Shown: piece after piece, positions 14,528-22,543 of the stretch | Layout of the letters: each line of letters begins with the position of its first letter | Position numbering within the stretch: the stretch's first letter is position 1 | Virus record (IMG/VR): IMGVR_UViG_3300009605_000129 | Span: 1 to 25,345 of that record | Length of the DNA stretch: 25,345 nucleotides | DNA from: a virus | Strand: one strand, 5' to 3' | Translations under genes and position numbers: made by a program | The notes under the pieces: model-generated | The model's database searches: none | What the model was told of the DNA's origin: nothing | The model's input: the letters and a program-made list of their open reading frames with translations, nothing else

Positions 14528-15535
14528 CTAGAATGAACCCAGAATAATTCTGCGGTTGTCCAGAACACCAAAGCCGAGTTCCATCCAGCCATAGAAACCG
14601 GCTCGCTGTTGTCGGTGCAGTGTGGGATCTTCGAAGACATCGAGTTCTTGCTTGATAGGCATGACAAAGCTATCATTGCTGGACTGGTCAAGTCCCACAA
14701 CAAGCTCTAGGTCAGAGGTCTCAACTGCTCCGCTAAGTTCATTAACGAAGAAGTTCTGATATTCCTGACCTTCGCCAAGCTCATCAAGATCATGGAGATT
14801 CACACCGAAGATACGGGTGATGGGCGCTCCACCCTCACTCGCGGTATAAATCTCTCTTCGGGTCACTTCATCAACCTGATCCAAGCCCCAATGACGCACA
14901 TCTTCCAGTGCCTCTGGGCTAACATAAAGATCGGTCAGACGACCACGACCCACCGAGGCGCTGTTTCCACCAGAGTTCCGACGCATAACAGTCTGCATCA
15001 GAGAAACTAGTCTCTTGGAAAACATGCCGCCAGTTGCATCCGCGTCATAAACGAGGATGTTGCGATCAACGCCAGCAGCCAAGAGTGTATGCCAGCCATC
15101 GTCATTCATCTTCTTGACGAAACCAGCCTCCATGACCTGCATAGCTCTTCCAACGATATCCCAGCGAGCTTCGCGGGCATAACGCAGAAGGTAGTCGATT
15201 GAACTCGTGATGCTATAAGTGGGAATCATCACGAAGTCACTCTCGACTGCCCGTTCTGGGATTCTACCGTGACCGGGATTCGTGTAAGCAATGTGCTCAC
15301 CTTCCATACCCGGAGAAATCAAATCCAGCGGGAATTCTGTAGTGCTTCCACCTTCAACGGGGATATTCTCAAAAATATCACCTAAGATGTTGCCTACCAA
15401 AACGCCCTTGCGTAACGGAAGTTCTAGGGCTTTAGCAAATTCTCTTTGGGCTGCGGTAGCCACATTGATATCGCTATCTCCAGACTTGCGAAGTAGCGCA
15501 AGGAATTCTTCACTTGGTCTATTCATATTAGCCAT
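14528..15535 (-). CDS. Major capsid protein (HK97-fold, probable)
   Basis: I place the start at ATG 15535, because AAGGAG lies 6 nt upstream of it; the ATG at 15562 has no such site and would add only MKTTHKENN. This gives 335 residues. The features fit an HK97-fold capsid protein: a helical N-terminal arm (PSEEFLALLRKSGDSD), a long beta hairpin or E-loop region with V-L-V-G-N-I-L-G-D-I-F-E-N-I-P, P-T-Y-S-I-T-S-S-I-D-Y-L-L-R-Y, a spine helix around 110-135, Y-V-S-P-E-A-L-E-D, and a C-terminal domain ending in G-W-M-E-L-G-F-G-V-L-D-N-R-R-I-I. Gene order (protease-scaffold, decoration, this gene, strong terminator) supports the call more than any single motif. High expression is expected from the strong ribosome site. 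Confidence 0.85.
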   Translation of the reverse strand: MANMNRPSEEFLALLRKSGDSDINVATAAQREFAKALELPLRKGVLVGNILGDIFENIPVEGGSTTEFPLDLISPGMEGEHIAYTNPGHGRIPERAVESDFVMIPTYSITSSIDYLLRYAREARWDIVGRAMQVMEAGFVKKMNDDGWHTLLAAGVDRNILVYDADATGGMFSKRLVSLMQTVMRRNSGGNSASVGRGRLTDLYVSPEALEDVRHWGLDQVDEVTRREIYTASEGGAPITRIFGVNLHDLDELGEGQEYQNFFVNELSGAVETSDLELVVGLDQSSNDSFVMPIKQELDVFEDPTLHRQQRAGFYGWMELGFGVLDNRRIILGSF

Positions 15536-15541
15536 GTTATT

Positions 15542-15547
15542 CTCCTT
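15542..15547 (-). promoter_or_regulatory. Ribosome binding site that fixes the capsid start
   Basis: AAGGAG on the minus strand, 6 nt upstream of ATG 15535. It lies inside the reading frame that would be used from ATG 15562, so it decides in favour of the shorter capsid protein. Confidence 0.8.
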
Positions 15548-15564
15548 ATGAGTGGTTTTCATTT

Positions 15565-16071
15565 TTAAGTAATTGGCAGGTTACCATAAGCACCGTGGTT
15601 CGGAAGGTTGACTTCAACCTTGCAGTAACCGTCTTCATCCTTACCTGAAAGAAAACGACCAATTGCAAGATTACCAGAAGACTGCTCGTCTGCCGGATAC
15701 AAATGATTACCAATGACGCCAGCGTCATCTACATATGCAACATCGCCAAAACCCGGTGTGCCAACGATATTGTTAGTCACAACCCAACCCTTGCGGAGAA
15801 TCGTAACCTTCCCACCCTTTTGCACTTCATCTTTGAAGTGATTCAGGTGAGTTCGGGTTAGATCCTTATTAACCACATCATTCAGGAGAATGCCTACAGG
15901 AACGTTAGTTGGACCAACTGTCGCAACCATAGATACTGTCTGGGCACCCTGATCCATTGCGGCACCGGAACCAGCAGCAAGATGGCAAACAACGCCACCA
16001 CGGACACCCGTTGCATCCATAAAGAAGCTGATATCGGTTTGAAGTTCGTGTCTATCTGCTTTTAGAGCCAT
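15565..16071 (-). CDS. Capsid decoration/head-stabilising protein
   Basis: This 168-residue, glycine-rich beta protein begins at an ATG with AGGAGAC upstream. It has the sequence trend R-G-G-V-V-C-H-L (about 24-31), V-P-V-G-I-L-L-N-D-V-V (about 57-67), a K-G-G-K-V-T-I-L-R-K-G-W-V-V-T segment, G-D-V-A-Y-V-D-D-A-G and I-G-R-F-L-S-G-K-D-E-D-G-Y-C-K-V. This succession (stable gas-like loop, P-V-G-I-L, G-x-x-V-x-V-x-x-x-G, D-x-A-Y, V-G-R-F) is typical of head decoration proteins encoded just before the major capsid gene. It ends 29 nt before the chosen capsid start. No protease or enzyme motif is seen. Confidence 0.7.
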   Translation of the reverse strand: MALKADRHELQTDISFFMDATGVRGGVVCHLAAGSGAAMDQGAQTVSMVATVGPTNVPVGILLNDVVNKDLTRTHLNHFKDEVQKGGKVTILRKGWVVTNNIVGTPGFGDVAYVDDAGVIGNHLYPADEQSSGNLAIGRFLSGKDEDGYCKVEVNLPNHGAYGNLPIT

Positions 16072-16102
16072 GTTTTGTCTCCTATATTTATGACTTTGAG
16101 TC

Positions 16103-16822
16103 TTACTTGCCTGAACTTAAGAAATTCTCAGAAATCCACTCAGCCATACCGGCTCTAGTGGTTTGTAAAGCATCTTCTTCTTCGGTTTCGATTAGTGTAG
16201 CCTCTGTAGACTCTACTTCATCAAAGACTTCCTCAGAAACTTCCGCCTCGGCTTCTTCTGTATTCTCTTCGTCAACAGTCTCGGCCTTGACAGCAGGCAC
16301 ACACTTGCCATCCTTTTCGACGAACCCTTCTTTACAGTTGGGCGGATAGCCCGCTTTATCAGCGGCGTCTACAAGGTTTTCATCTTTCTTTGTGATCCAC
16401 TTGTTAACAATGCCCTCAAAGGCTTCATCATCAAGAGCATCGTAAAGAGCCAAAGATTCCTCAGCTTCATCATCACCAAATCCAGCCTCGACTAGCGTAG
16501 CAAGACGCTTCCGCATCTTTTCTGATCTATGCATGTCGTTAATAGACTGAACAGCGTTGGAAAGCTCTTCGTTCTTCGTCGCAAGCTCGTCTTCAAGTTC
16601 AGCAATTCTAGCCTGAGTTGTCTTAACAGTCTCTTCTAGGCCAGCAATCGCCTCGTCCTTGGAAGCAATATCAGCTTCAAAAGCTTCAGTAGTAGAGGCA
16701 AGCTCTTGCGTAAGAGCATGCTCGGCGTTCTTCTGTAGTGCCTTGTTCTCTTCTTTAGCTTCGGCAAGATCATTTTGAAGATCAGCAAGCTGCTTCTCTA
16801 ATAGAGTTAAATTCTCTGACAT
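16103..16822 (-). CDS. Nested in-frame scaffolding protein
   Basis: ATG 16822 is codon 271 of the protease-scaffold frame and starts a 239-residue product beginning MSENLTLLEKQLADLQ, exactly at the first heptad of the coiled coil. AGGAG at 16831-16835 lies 8 nt upstream, encoded within S-I-G-D-V-T. The full-length start has no comparable site. This matches the known lambda C/Nu3 arrangement, where a protease gene contains an internal start for the scaffold. The product would lack the protease domain and keep the coiled coil, helical domain and acidic tail. It is inferred from sequence; no expression data are available here. Confidence 0.65.
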   Translation of the reverse strand: MSENLTLLEKQLADLQNDLAEAKEENKALQKNAEHALTQELASTTEAFEADIASKDEAIAGLEETVKTTQARIAELEDELATKNEELSNAVQSINDMHRSEKMRKRLATLVEAGFGDDEAEESLALYDALDDEAFEGIVNKWITKKDENLVDAADKAGYPPNCKEGFVEKDGKCVPAVKAETVDEENTEEAEAEVSEEVFDEVESTEATLIETEEEDALQTTRAGMAEWISENFLSSGK

Positions 16823-17632
16823 TGTAACATCTCCTATTGAAAATTGAGTAACTATGTCTTCATTGTTCACGGTAAAAGCCTTACTAGAACTGAATATGAC
16901 ACTTCGTGGATTAGCTGGCTTGGACACAAGACCCTTGCCAGAAAAAGAAATACCACGCAGCGCCCTACCCACTTTGTATCCTTCATACTCACCTGTTCCA
17001 CCATATGACCTCAAATGCTTGGTCAAAAAGGCAGACTCCTCATCTCTTTTGACTATCTTTGAACCCCCTTGGGGGTCTATAAGGGCATAATCAAAACCTG
17101 CAAAAAGGCACTCCATTGAAACAAACCATTTGCCTTCTGTGATCTCGGCAATAATTTGCCTCATCCTGTCTCTGTTTTCCGGGCTTTGCCAGCTATTGTA
17201 TAGAACAGCCTCGGTTATGATATCAAACTCTTTTGGGGCATTCTGCTCATCAGCATCTATTCTATTACCGGACTTGTCGAGAACATAGCTGTCTGTAATA
17301 TGACCAATAATATCATTTTCGTCGTGCATAAAGTTGAACTGCTTGTCTTCAGGAGTGTTTCTAGCAGACCAAACCTCTTCTACATCAAACACGTCATCGT
17401 TTTTATTCCAGCCAGTGGAGACCAATACCGATTCTAAATAATACAAATCAACCTGATCTGGATTGCTCTTGGCAATAATTTTGCGCAGAGCCTCTGGCAT
17501 TTCGGATGCTTGCTCTGGATGCTGCTTTTCACATACTATGTGTGCTTCTGTACAGTATGCAATGGTGCGCTCTGCCAAAACTAAGTCGGCAACGCCATCC
17601 AGAACTTCTTGCTTGTATGTGGTTATATTCAT
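16103..17632 (-). CDS. Prohead protease-scaffold fusion (XkdF-like)
   Basis: This 509-residue protein has two parts. Residues about 60-250 look like a prohead serine protease of the XkdF/HK97 S78 type: W-N-K-N-D-D-V-F-D at 75-83, F-M-H-D-E-N with a candidate catalytic His103, W-F-V-S-M-E-C-L with candidate Ser172, and K-G-L-V-S-K-P-A-N-P-R-S-V near 233-245. Residues about 272-370 form a long coiled coil (LLEKQLADLQNDLAEAKEEN) as in scaffolding proteins. A helical domain, a C-x10-C mini-motif and a very acidic tail (about 453-495) follow. It probably matures the capsid and itself, with the distal half acting as scaffold. The ATG at 17632 has no clear ribosome site, unlike most genes here. An internal in-frame start at 16822 can yield the scaffold alone. 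Confidence 0.8.
   Translation of the reverse strand: MNITTYKQEVLDGVADLVLAERTIAYCTEAHIVCEKQHPEQASEMPEALRKIIAKSNPDQVDLYYLESVLVSTGWNKNDDVFDVEEVWSARNTPEDKQFNFMHDENDIIGHITDSYVLDKSGNRIDADEQNAPKEFDIITEAVLYNSWQSPENRDRMRQIIAEITEGKWFVSMECLFAGFDYALIDPQGGSKIVKRDEESAFLTKHLRSYGGTGEYEGYKVGRALRGISFSGKGLVSKPANPRSVIFSSSKAFTVNNEDIVTQFSIGDVTMSENLTLLEKQLADLQNDLAEAKEENKALQKNAEHALTQELASTTEAFEADIASKDEAIAGLEETVKTTQARIAELEDELATKNEELSNAVQSINDMHRSEKMRKRLATLVEAGFGDDEAEESLALYDALDDEAFEGIVNKWITKKDENLVDAADKAGYPPNCKEGFVEKDGKCVPAVKAETVDEENTEEAEAEVSEEVFDEVESTEATLIETEEEDALQTTRAGMAEWISENFLSSGK
16831..16835 (-). promoter_or_regulatory. Internal ribosome binding site for the scaffold
   Basis: AGGAG on the minus strand, within an AATAGGAGATG stretch, 8 nt before ATG 16822 and at the border of the protease and coiled-coil parts. 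It is one of the best ribosome sites in the head module. Confidence 0.65.
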
Positions 17633-17642
17633 GCTAATAAAG

Positions 17643-17649
17643 TATACAC
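17643..17649 (-). promoter_or_regulatory. Candidate phage promoter, GTGTATA heptamer
   Basis: The minus strand reads ATTGTGTATACTTTATTAGC in the 53-nt gap before the protease-scaffold gene. The heptamer ends only 10 nt before the ATG at 17632. If it is a -10-like element, the transcript would be leaderless or nearly so, which would fit the missing ribosome site of that gene. The role is inferred. Confidence 0.4.
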
Positions 17650-17685
17650 AATTTTGTTTGATTATTGTGAATTACATCGTTTTGA

Positions 17686-19782
17686 TCAGTTTATATACTC
17701 GACATAACACCCTATCACATGTTGTCTGTAAACGTCTATACTCATATCTCGGGAGTTAATATTCTTTCTAACTAGCGTGTTTTTAAAATCTGTCGGGGTT
17801 TTCGCTCCCTCAGATAGCTTTTCATGCACCGAGCTAAAAGTAATTTCGCCCATAGGCTCGATGCTGGTTAAAACATCCAGCTTAATACTTTCTAGGTCAG
17901 CCACGTCGTCACTGGTTAGTTGCCTCAAATTTTTCTTACCCTTGAGTCCAAGAAATGAATCGTTTACCATGTCAGATATTTGAGAAAAGGCTACGTGGGT
18001 CCAAGCCACCAATTCTGCTAATCCGGGCTTAGAACGGGGCTTATCAACTCTTTTCTTTCTAGGCTCTTTATCCTGAGAAAACTTAGGTCTTCCGCCGTTG
18101 GGGTCTTTGGGCTTCTTGCCATTCTTTTGATCAGGCCCATTAGAATTATCAGGAGGCGGAAACTTTCTATCGATCATCTCTTGAGAATCTAAGCTACTTT
18201 CTACACCAACATCTTCAGGCGTAACCACTCCCTGTTGCAGAGCAATCTTTTCAAGGTCATGGTCATGCTGAGGATTATGATAAGGCCCGGCCTTGTCTGG
18301 GGTAGCCTCGTTGTCTCTATCTTTGACTTCTCTCTTTAGCCTAATCTTTTCGATGGAAGGTATCTCCTTGAATCGTTCTAGAATAGTTTCGTGACTAACA
18401 ATATCTCTATCAGCCAATTGTATTAACAGATTCTTTTCTGCTGCCTCATCAGCTAGACTCATTTGATCAAAATGTATCTGTGCGGGATATCTAAATCCCA
18501 TAGCGCGTCTCACTAGCTCAATCTCATGCTGCCAAAACTTAATCAGTAAGTCCCTGCCGTATTGCAATCTCTCAACAAGAGTTTTAAGCGAGATAAAGTT
18601 GTTGGTAAATCCACCGCTTTGGCCAGCGATACCCGTAAGGGTCGGAGGCACTCCAAGGCCAGCATAAATACTATTAAGAACTGCTTGGTATTTTTCAGAA
18701 CCCAAGAACTTGTAAACTTCACTATGAGATTCGGTGAAGGTAAGTTCTGGCCCCCAGACCAGTTCCATAGTGCCACCGCCAACGTTGCCAATCAAAATAT
18801 CTCTCAATTTGTTAATAGCCGCCTTGTTGGGAAGAATCTTATGATCTAAGCTACCCAAAGTCCACAGCCTGATATTAGATATGGCTCCATCTAGAGCCGA
18901 CAAATCTGCCAACCTCATCTTTTCCAACATCATGATATCGTCTAGAATGGCATATATCATGGGGTTGGCCCACTGCATCCAGTCGTCCTTCTTGTAGTGG
19001 AACACAGACAATCTCTCCGCATCAAGTGGGATACGCTTGTCTCCTCTTTGAATGCCCCTCTTAACATTTGCTGGAAGGGTATCTATGACATGCTGTGGAA
19101 TACCCCCCTCTTTAAAATTGTCATGAAACATCTTGGTTGTAATAGTGAAATCCTTTTTCCCCAAGAATAGTGAAAGATTTCCTTCTTTAATGTCTACGGT
19201 TGTTGGGTTGAAAAAGTTATAGCGCCAAGGAATAGATCCCTTTTCTGTCTTAGGAATTTTGACCTTTATATCTTCTGCCAAAGACTTCATAAACTTACTA
19301 ATCTCTGGAGTAATGTTGGCAAGGCTGCGATATATAACTACATTGCCAGTTTTATACAGGTTATTAAGAAATCTTTCGGATCTTTCTTTGCCATCTATCT
19401 TTTTGAACCATTGGTGATAAAATTTTTCAACGCTCTGGTTGGGATGAACTAGGTTTATGCCCTGCGAACCAAAATCACCCATGAGGTCAATTACATTACG
19501 AATAATACCAACCTTGTCGTATGCGTCCATGCACATCTTAATAATGCGCTTTTTCTTTGCTGGAATATCTTCATCAGCACGGAAGGCATAGTAATCTGAA
19601 TTTCTGAAGCCCGTTCTCACAGAAACGTTAGGCTCTATACTGTCAAAGGTTTGTCTGTGGCTAGCCCGTGATTTGGATATTCCATCATAGGCAGTTATAG
19701 AATCTGAGTATTTAGAAAATGCTTCTGATCGACCCTGCGCGTCCTCAGCCCAAGTAATAAACTGATCATTGTTTTCGTTCAT
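17686..19782 (-). CDS. Portal protein with C-terminal extension
   Basis: This 698-residue protein follows the terminase gene, as usual. Portal hallmarks include Y-D-K-V-G-I-I-R-N-V-I-D-L-M-G-D-F-G-S-Q-G-I at 88-109, H-Q-W-F near 123, I-P-W-R-Y-N-F-F near 184-191, V-F-H-Y-K-K-D-D-W near 260-268, the helix after D-D-I-M-M-L-E-K-M, and A-G-L-G-V-P-P-T-L-T-G at 374-384. It forms the dodecameric ring through which DNA is packaged. After the core (to about residue 535) there is a proline-, lysine- and asparagine-rich linker, probably disordered, at about 540-587, then a helical domain to the end. Most portals are shorter (commonly 400-550 residues), so the extension is notable. Its role is unknown. 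The ATG has only a weak GGTGAG site. Confidence 0.85.
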   Translation of the reverse strand: MNENNDQFITWAEDAQGRSEAFSKYSDSITAYDGISKSRASHRQTFDSIEPNVSVRTGFRNSDYYAFRADEDIPAKKKRIIKMCMDAYDKVGIIRNVIDLMGDFGSQGINLVHPNQSVEKFYHQWFKKIDGKERSERFLNNLYKTGNVVIYRSLANITPEISKFMKSLAEDIKVKIPKTEKGSIPWRYNFFNPTTVDIKEGNLSLFLGKKDFTITTKMFHDNFKEGGIPQHVIDTLPANVKRGIQRGDKRIPLDAERLSVFHYKKDDWMQWANPMIYAILDDIMMLEKMRLADLSALDGAISNIRLWTLGSLDHKILPNKAAINKLRDILIGNVGGGTMELVWGPELTFTESHSEVYKFLGSEKYQAVLNSIYAGLGVPPTLTGIAGQSGGFTNNFISLKTLVERLQYGRDLLIKFWQHEIELVRRAMGFRYPAQIHFDQMSLADEAAEKNLLIQLADRDIVSHETILERFKEIPSIEKIRLKREVKDRDNEATPDKAGPYHNPQHDHDLEKIALQQGVVTPEDVGVESSLDSQEMIDRKFPPPDNSNGPDQKNGKKPKDPNGGRPKFSQDKEPRKKRVDKPRSKPGLAELVAWTHVAFSQISDMVNDSFLGLKGKKNLRQLTSDDVADLESIKLDVLTSIEPMGEITFSSVHEKLSEGAKTPTDFKNTLVRKNINSRDMSIDVYRQHVIGCYVEYIN

Positions 19783-19831
19783 TTTTTCTCACCATACAAA
19801 CAATTGAAATGTAATTGGAATGCTATGTAAC

Positions 19832-19838
19832 TATACAC
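19832..19838 (-). promoter_or_regulatory. Candidate phage promoter, GTGTATA heptamer
   Basis: The minus strand reads AATCCGTGTATAGTTACATAG in the 59-nt gap between the terminase stop and the portal start, about 49 nt before the portal ATG. It is identical in its core to the three other sites in this window. The promoter role is inferred. Confidence 0.4.
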
Positions 19839-19841
19839 GGA

Positions 19842-21836
19842 TTAGTAGATATCTTTTACGCCGTCCACAAACCAGTTTGGTCCCGAATATGGGTTTTCAT
19901 CCTGTTTTGCTTTATAGGTCTTTCCTTTCACGGCAAACCCTCCATAAAAGTTATACTCTTGCTCTGAGGGCATTCTTTGAAGGACTCTAGCGGACATGTT
20001 AGCCATAAGAAGTGCAGAGTATCGATCCTTACGCATCTTACGCTTCCTACCGGCGCCCACAATAACTTCTGGAGTATCCCACCTGTCTCTGCCGCTTGGG
20101 GTTTGGGTCATTGATATCATAGACAACTCATCTTTAAGTTCCTCAATATCCATAACGCATTCTTCCAAGGTGTCAAAGTGCCTATTTATAATTGAGTCTT
20201 CGGCGTGTGATAGCCCTAAGCTGACCGCATCGAAAAACGGAAAAATTAATGCCTTGTCTTCAAAATCTTTCCTTAGCCCATGATTAGCTTCGGATAACCA
20301 GTCGTATTTAGCAAATTGACACATTTCTAGAATGTGTAAGCCTCTCTCATCATCTGTGTCGGCCTCCTTGTCTTCATTTATAACAGGCCAAATAGGAATC
20401 TCGCCCTCCTGTATTTTGTCATTGTCATGCAGGGATTCCATAACTGCAATTCCGCCGCCTTGAGCATCCATGGCTATATGTATGCACGGAAACAATCTCA
20501 TTAGGTCTCTAATTTTTCTGGCGCAGTACGCATAAAAATCCGTCTCTGAAGAATGCCCCTTCTTTACCTTCTCGCGGTGCTCTGATCTAGTGGTAGTCCA
20601 GCAATGAACAATTCTCCGATGACTTGGGTGGACTTCCAAGACAACTATGCTGAAATTGTCTACCTCGGAAGCGGGGTCAACGCCAAATATGTATCTCGCC
20701 TTCCGGTCTCCTAGCAGTGACGCTTCAAAAAATATCTCCTCCCCATTGTTGTCTTTGATAACGTTCTCATTGGTGATAACGCATGATTCGATTAGAGACC
20801 TCTTAAAGAATCCTTGGGAGTCTCTAGTAAAACACGCCCCAAACTCCATTTGATAAATCCCCGTGTGAACAGTCGCTTTGGAGCGAGCCACCTGAGCAGC
20901 ATCCATGAAGCCCGGAGGAAGAATTTCATAAGGTATGCGTATAATTGAATATTGCTTCCAGTCAAAGTCCTCTGGCGGATCTTCTCCACCAAAAACTTCT
21001 CTAAGCTTAGAGCGGCGTCCCCCGCTTTTAATAATAGATTTCCACTTCTTCCAATATTCAGAAAAGTGATTAAAATCGTAATAGGCCGTACCAGAAATAA
21101 TAATCTGATTATCCTTACTTTCAGAAATATAGCTCGATTCTTCCTCTACCTCCACGCCAAGTTCAAACGCTTTCTTTCTTGCTGCCACCCTTTTTACATT
21201 ATCTATCGGATCAGCCGTAACAGCAGCAAATCCGGCTACCACTGTTTCAAAGATGTCTCTAGGTATAGAAGCAAATTCGTCACTAATAATATCATTTGCT
21301 CGTTGTCCACGAATTTTTTGTCCGTCGCCAAGGGGCAGACATGTAACAGTACTTTCATTTAGTCTCATCACGCATCGATCTACGTCTCTACGAGGTCCGC
21401 TAGTACTGCCACATATATCCCTTAATATTGGAGCATTTCTCCATATTGTCTCCATATATTCAAATAAGATCTTTGACTGTCTAAACGCAGCGCCGACGAC
21501 GACTACTTTCCTTCTAGGTAATAATAAAGCTCTTAAAATGGCGTATAGAGAAAGCACGAATGACTTTCCAAAGCCACGACTAGCTATAAGGATAGGAAAT
21601 TTTCTGTTCCACATCTCATACATCATCAACGCCTGAGAGGGCAACAGTTGAATATTTAGGATGTGCTTACATAGGAAAGAAAAATATTCTGGCTGCGTCA
21701 TAAGCCAAGCTAGCTTAAGATGGTAATCTTCTTCACGGGGCTTGAGAATAAGGGTCGGATTAAATATGTTCTTGTCTGGGATATCTAATCCTAGCCACGC
21801 ATCATCTATCTTCTTTAAGCTAACTTGCTCTGTCAT
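19842..21836 (-). CDS. terL: Terminase large subunit
   Basis: This 664-residue packaging motor cuts and translocates concatemeric DNA into the prohead through the portal. Visible motifs: an adenine-binding region LLPSQALMMYEMW (64-76), Walker A ASRGFGKS (85-92), Walker B D-I-I-S-D-E-F (183-188), and coupling motif S-G-T-A-Y-Y (248-253). The RNase-H-fold nuclease follows, with candidate metal ligands D387 (I-F-G-V-D-P-A), D457 (I-A-M-D-A-Q-G-G-G) and D604 (K-D-R-Y-S-A-L). Length and motif order fit a T4 gp17-like large terminase. No small-subunit gene is adjacent in the window; the gene directly upstream is a metabolic one. The start has only a weak GGA upstream, 19 nt after the dioxygenase stop. 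Confidence 0.95.
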   Translation of the reverse strand: MTEQVSLKKIDDAWLGLDIPDKNIFNPTLILKPREEDYHLKLAWLMTQPEYFSFLCKHILNIQLLPSQALMMYEMWNRKFPILIASRGFGKSFVLSLYAILRALLLPRRKVVVVGAAFRQSKILFEYMETIWRNAPILRDICGSTSGPRRDVDRCVMRLNESTVTCLPLGDGQKIRGQRANDIISDEFASIPRDIFETVVAGFAAVTADPIDNVKRVAARKKAFELGVEVEEESSYISESKDNQIIISGTAYYDFNHFSEYWKKWKSIIKSGGRRSKLREVFGGEDPPEDFDWKQYSIIRIPYEILPPGFMDAAQVARSKATVHTGIYQMEFGACFTRDSQGFFKRSLIESCVITNENVIKDNNGEEIFFEASLLGDRKARYIFGVDPASEVDNFSIVVLEVHPSHRRIVHCWTTTRSEHREKVKKGHSSETDFYAYCARKIRDLMRLFPCIHIAMDAQGGGIAVMESLHDNDKIQEGEIPIWPVINEDKEADTDDERGLHILEMCQFAKYDWLSEANHGLRKDFEDKALIFPFFDAVSLGLSHAEDSIINRHFDTLEECVMDIEELKDELSMISMTQTPSGRDRWDTPEVIVGAGRKRKMRKDRYSALLMANMSARVLQRMPSEQEYNFYGGFAVKGKTYKAKQDENPYSGPNWFVDGVKDIY

Positions 21837-21855
21837 TTTTCCAAAACCCTTTTAA

Positions 21856-22533
21856 CTATTTACCACAATGGAGCCTAACGACCAGTCTTTCTTTGCCTTC
21901 TGCTACACACCCCCCTTTATGAAAGGTGTTTGTATCAAATACAACTAGTGTCCCTGCTGATGCTTCAACTGGTTCTGCGGGATACTCTGTAAAGAGGGTT
22001 GGATAATCTATTTCTATCCTGTTTTTTACTTTATCATAGCTATTAGTATTATTCCACGCCTCTTGTCTCAGCGATTTGCCCTGTTGTCTTGAACCTACAG
22101 AACAGCTAAACGCTCCGCAGCTTTCATCTATGTCTGTTAGGTATATGAAGAACTTTAAGCACCAGTCTCTATCAAAATGTAGCCATCCGTTTCTAGCTAG
22201 TTCTCCTGTAAATTTGTAATCATGTGTAGCATAAACATTCTTGCCGTAACCTCTAGCGTTGCCAGAATATTGTTCATGCAGTTTTCTCATCCAGTCTTCA
22301 TTGTATACATGTGAGATTATGCTGTCGTCAGGAAAGGTACGCAACGCATCACCCCTGTAATTGCGGCCAAATTCATAATGGCTCGCTTTGCTTTGACATT
22401 TGCCCAGTATATCGTCATGTAACTCTTGTAAAATGTCGCCGGATAGGTAGCGCTCAATTGTGAACACTCCGTCTGACACTAGCGTGTCATGCATATGAGA
22501 TATTGTATCTCTTATTGTAAGTGTTTTTATCAT
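21856..22533 (-). CDS. Fe(II)/2-oxoglutarate dioxygenase, PhyH-like
   Basis: This 225-residue protein has the double-stranded beta-helix oxygenase signature: H-x-D at H119/D121 (W-L-H-F-D-R-D-W), distal H205 (T-F-H-K-G-G) and a 2-oxoglutarate-binding arginine at R216 or R220 (E-R-L-V-V-R-L-H). F-F-I-Y-L-T-D-I-D near 128-136 and A-G-T-L-V-V-F-D near 193-200 are the usual PhyH-family core strands. All iron and cosubstrate residues are present, so it is probably active. Known relatives hydroxylate lipids, amino acids or small metabolites; the substrate cannot be read from sequence. It follows the reductase gene by 10 nt with an AGGGAT site and leads into the terminase, so it belongs to the metabolic cassette by position. 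DNA- or protein-modifying roles are alternatives. Confidence 0.8.
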   Translation of the reverse strand: MIKTLTIRDTISHMHDTLVSDGVFTIERYLSGDILQELHDDILGKCQSKASHYEFGRNYRGDALRTFPDDSIISHVYNEDWMRKLHEQYSGNARGYGKNVYATHDYKFTGELARNGWLHFDRDWCLKFFIYLTDIDESCGAFSCSVGSRQQGKSLRQEAWNNTNSYDKVKNRIEIDYPTLFTEYPAEPVEASAGTLVVFDTNTFHKGGCVAEGKERLVVRLHCGK

Positions 22534-22543
22534 TTCGTTATCC

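Noticed and set aside
16080-16095. T4-type late promoter (ATAAATA) before the decoration gene
   Set aside because: The match lies directly against the AGGAG site, leaving no room for a leader, and occurs once; chance in an A/T-rich gap is enough.
17463-17759. Plus-strand frame of 98 codons
   Set aside because: It is antisense to the protease start and the portal end and crosses the gap with the promoter-like site; nothing in its product is recognisable.
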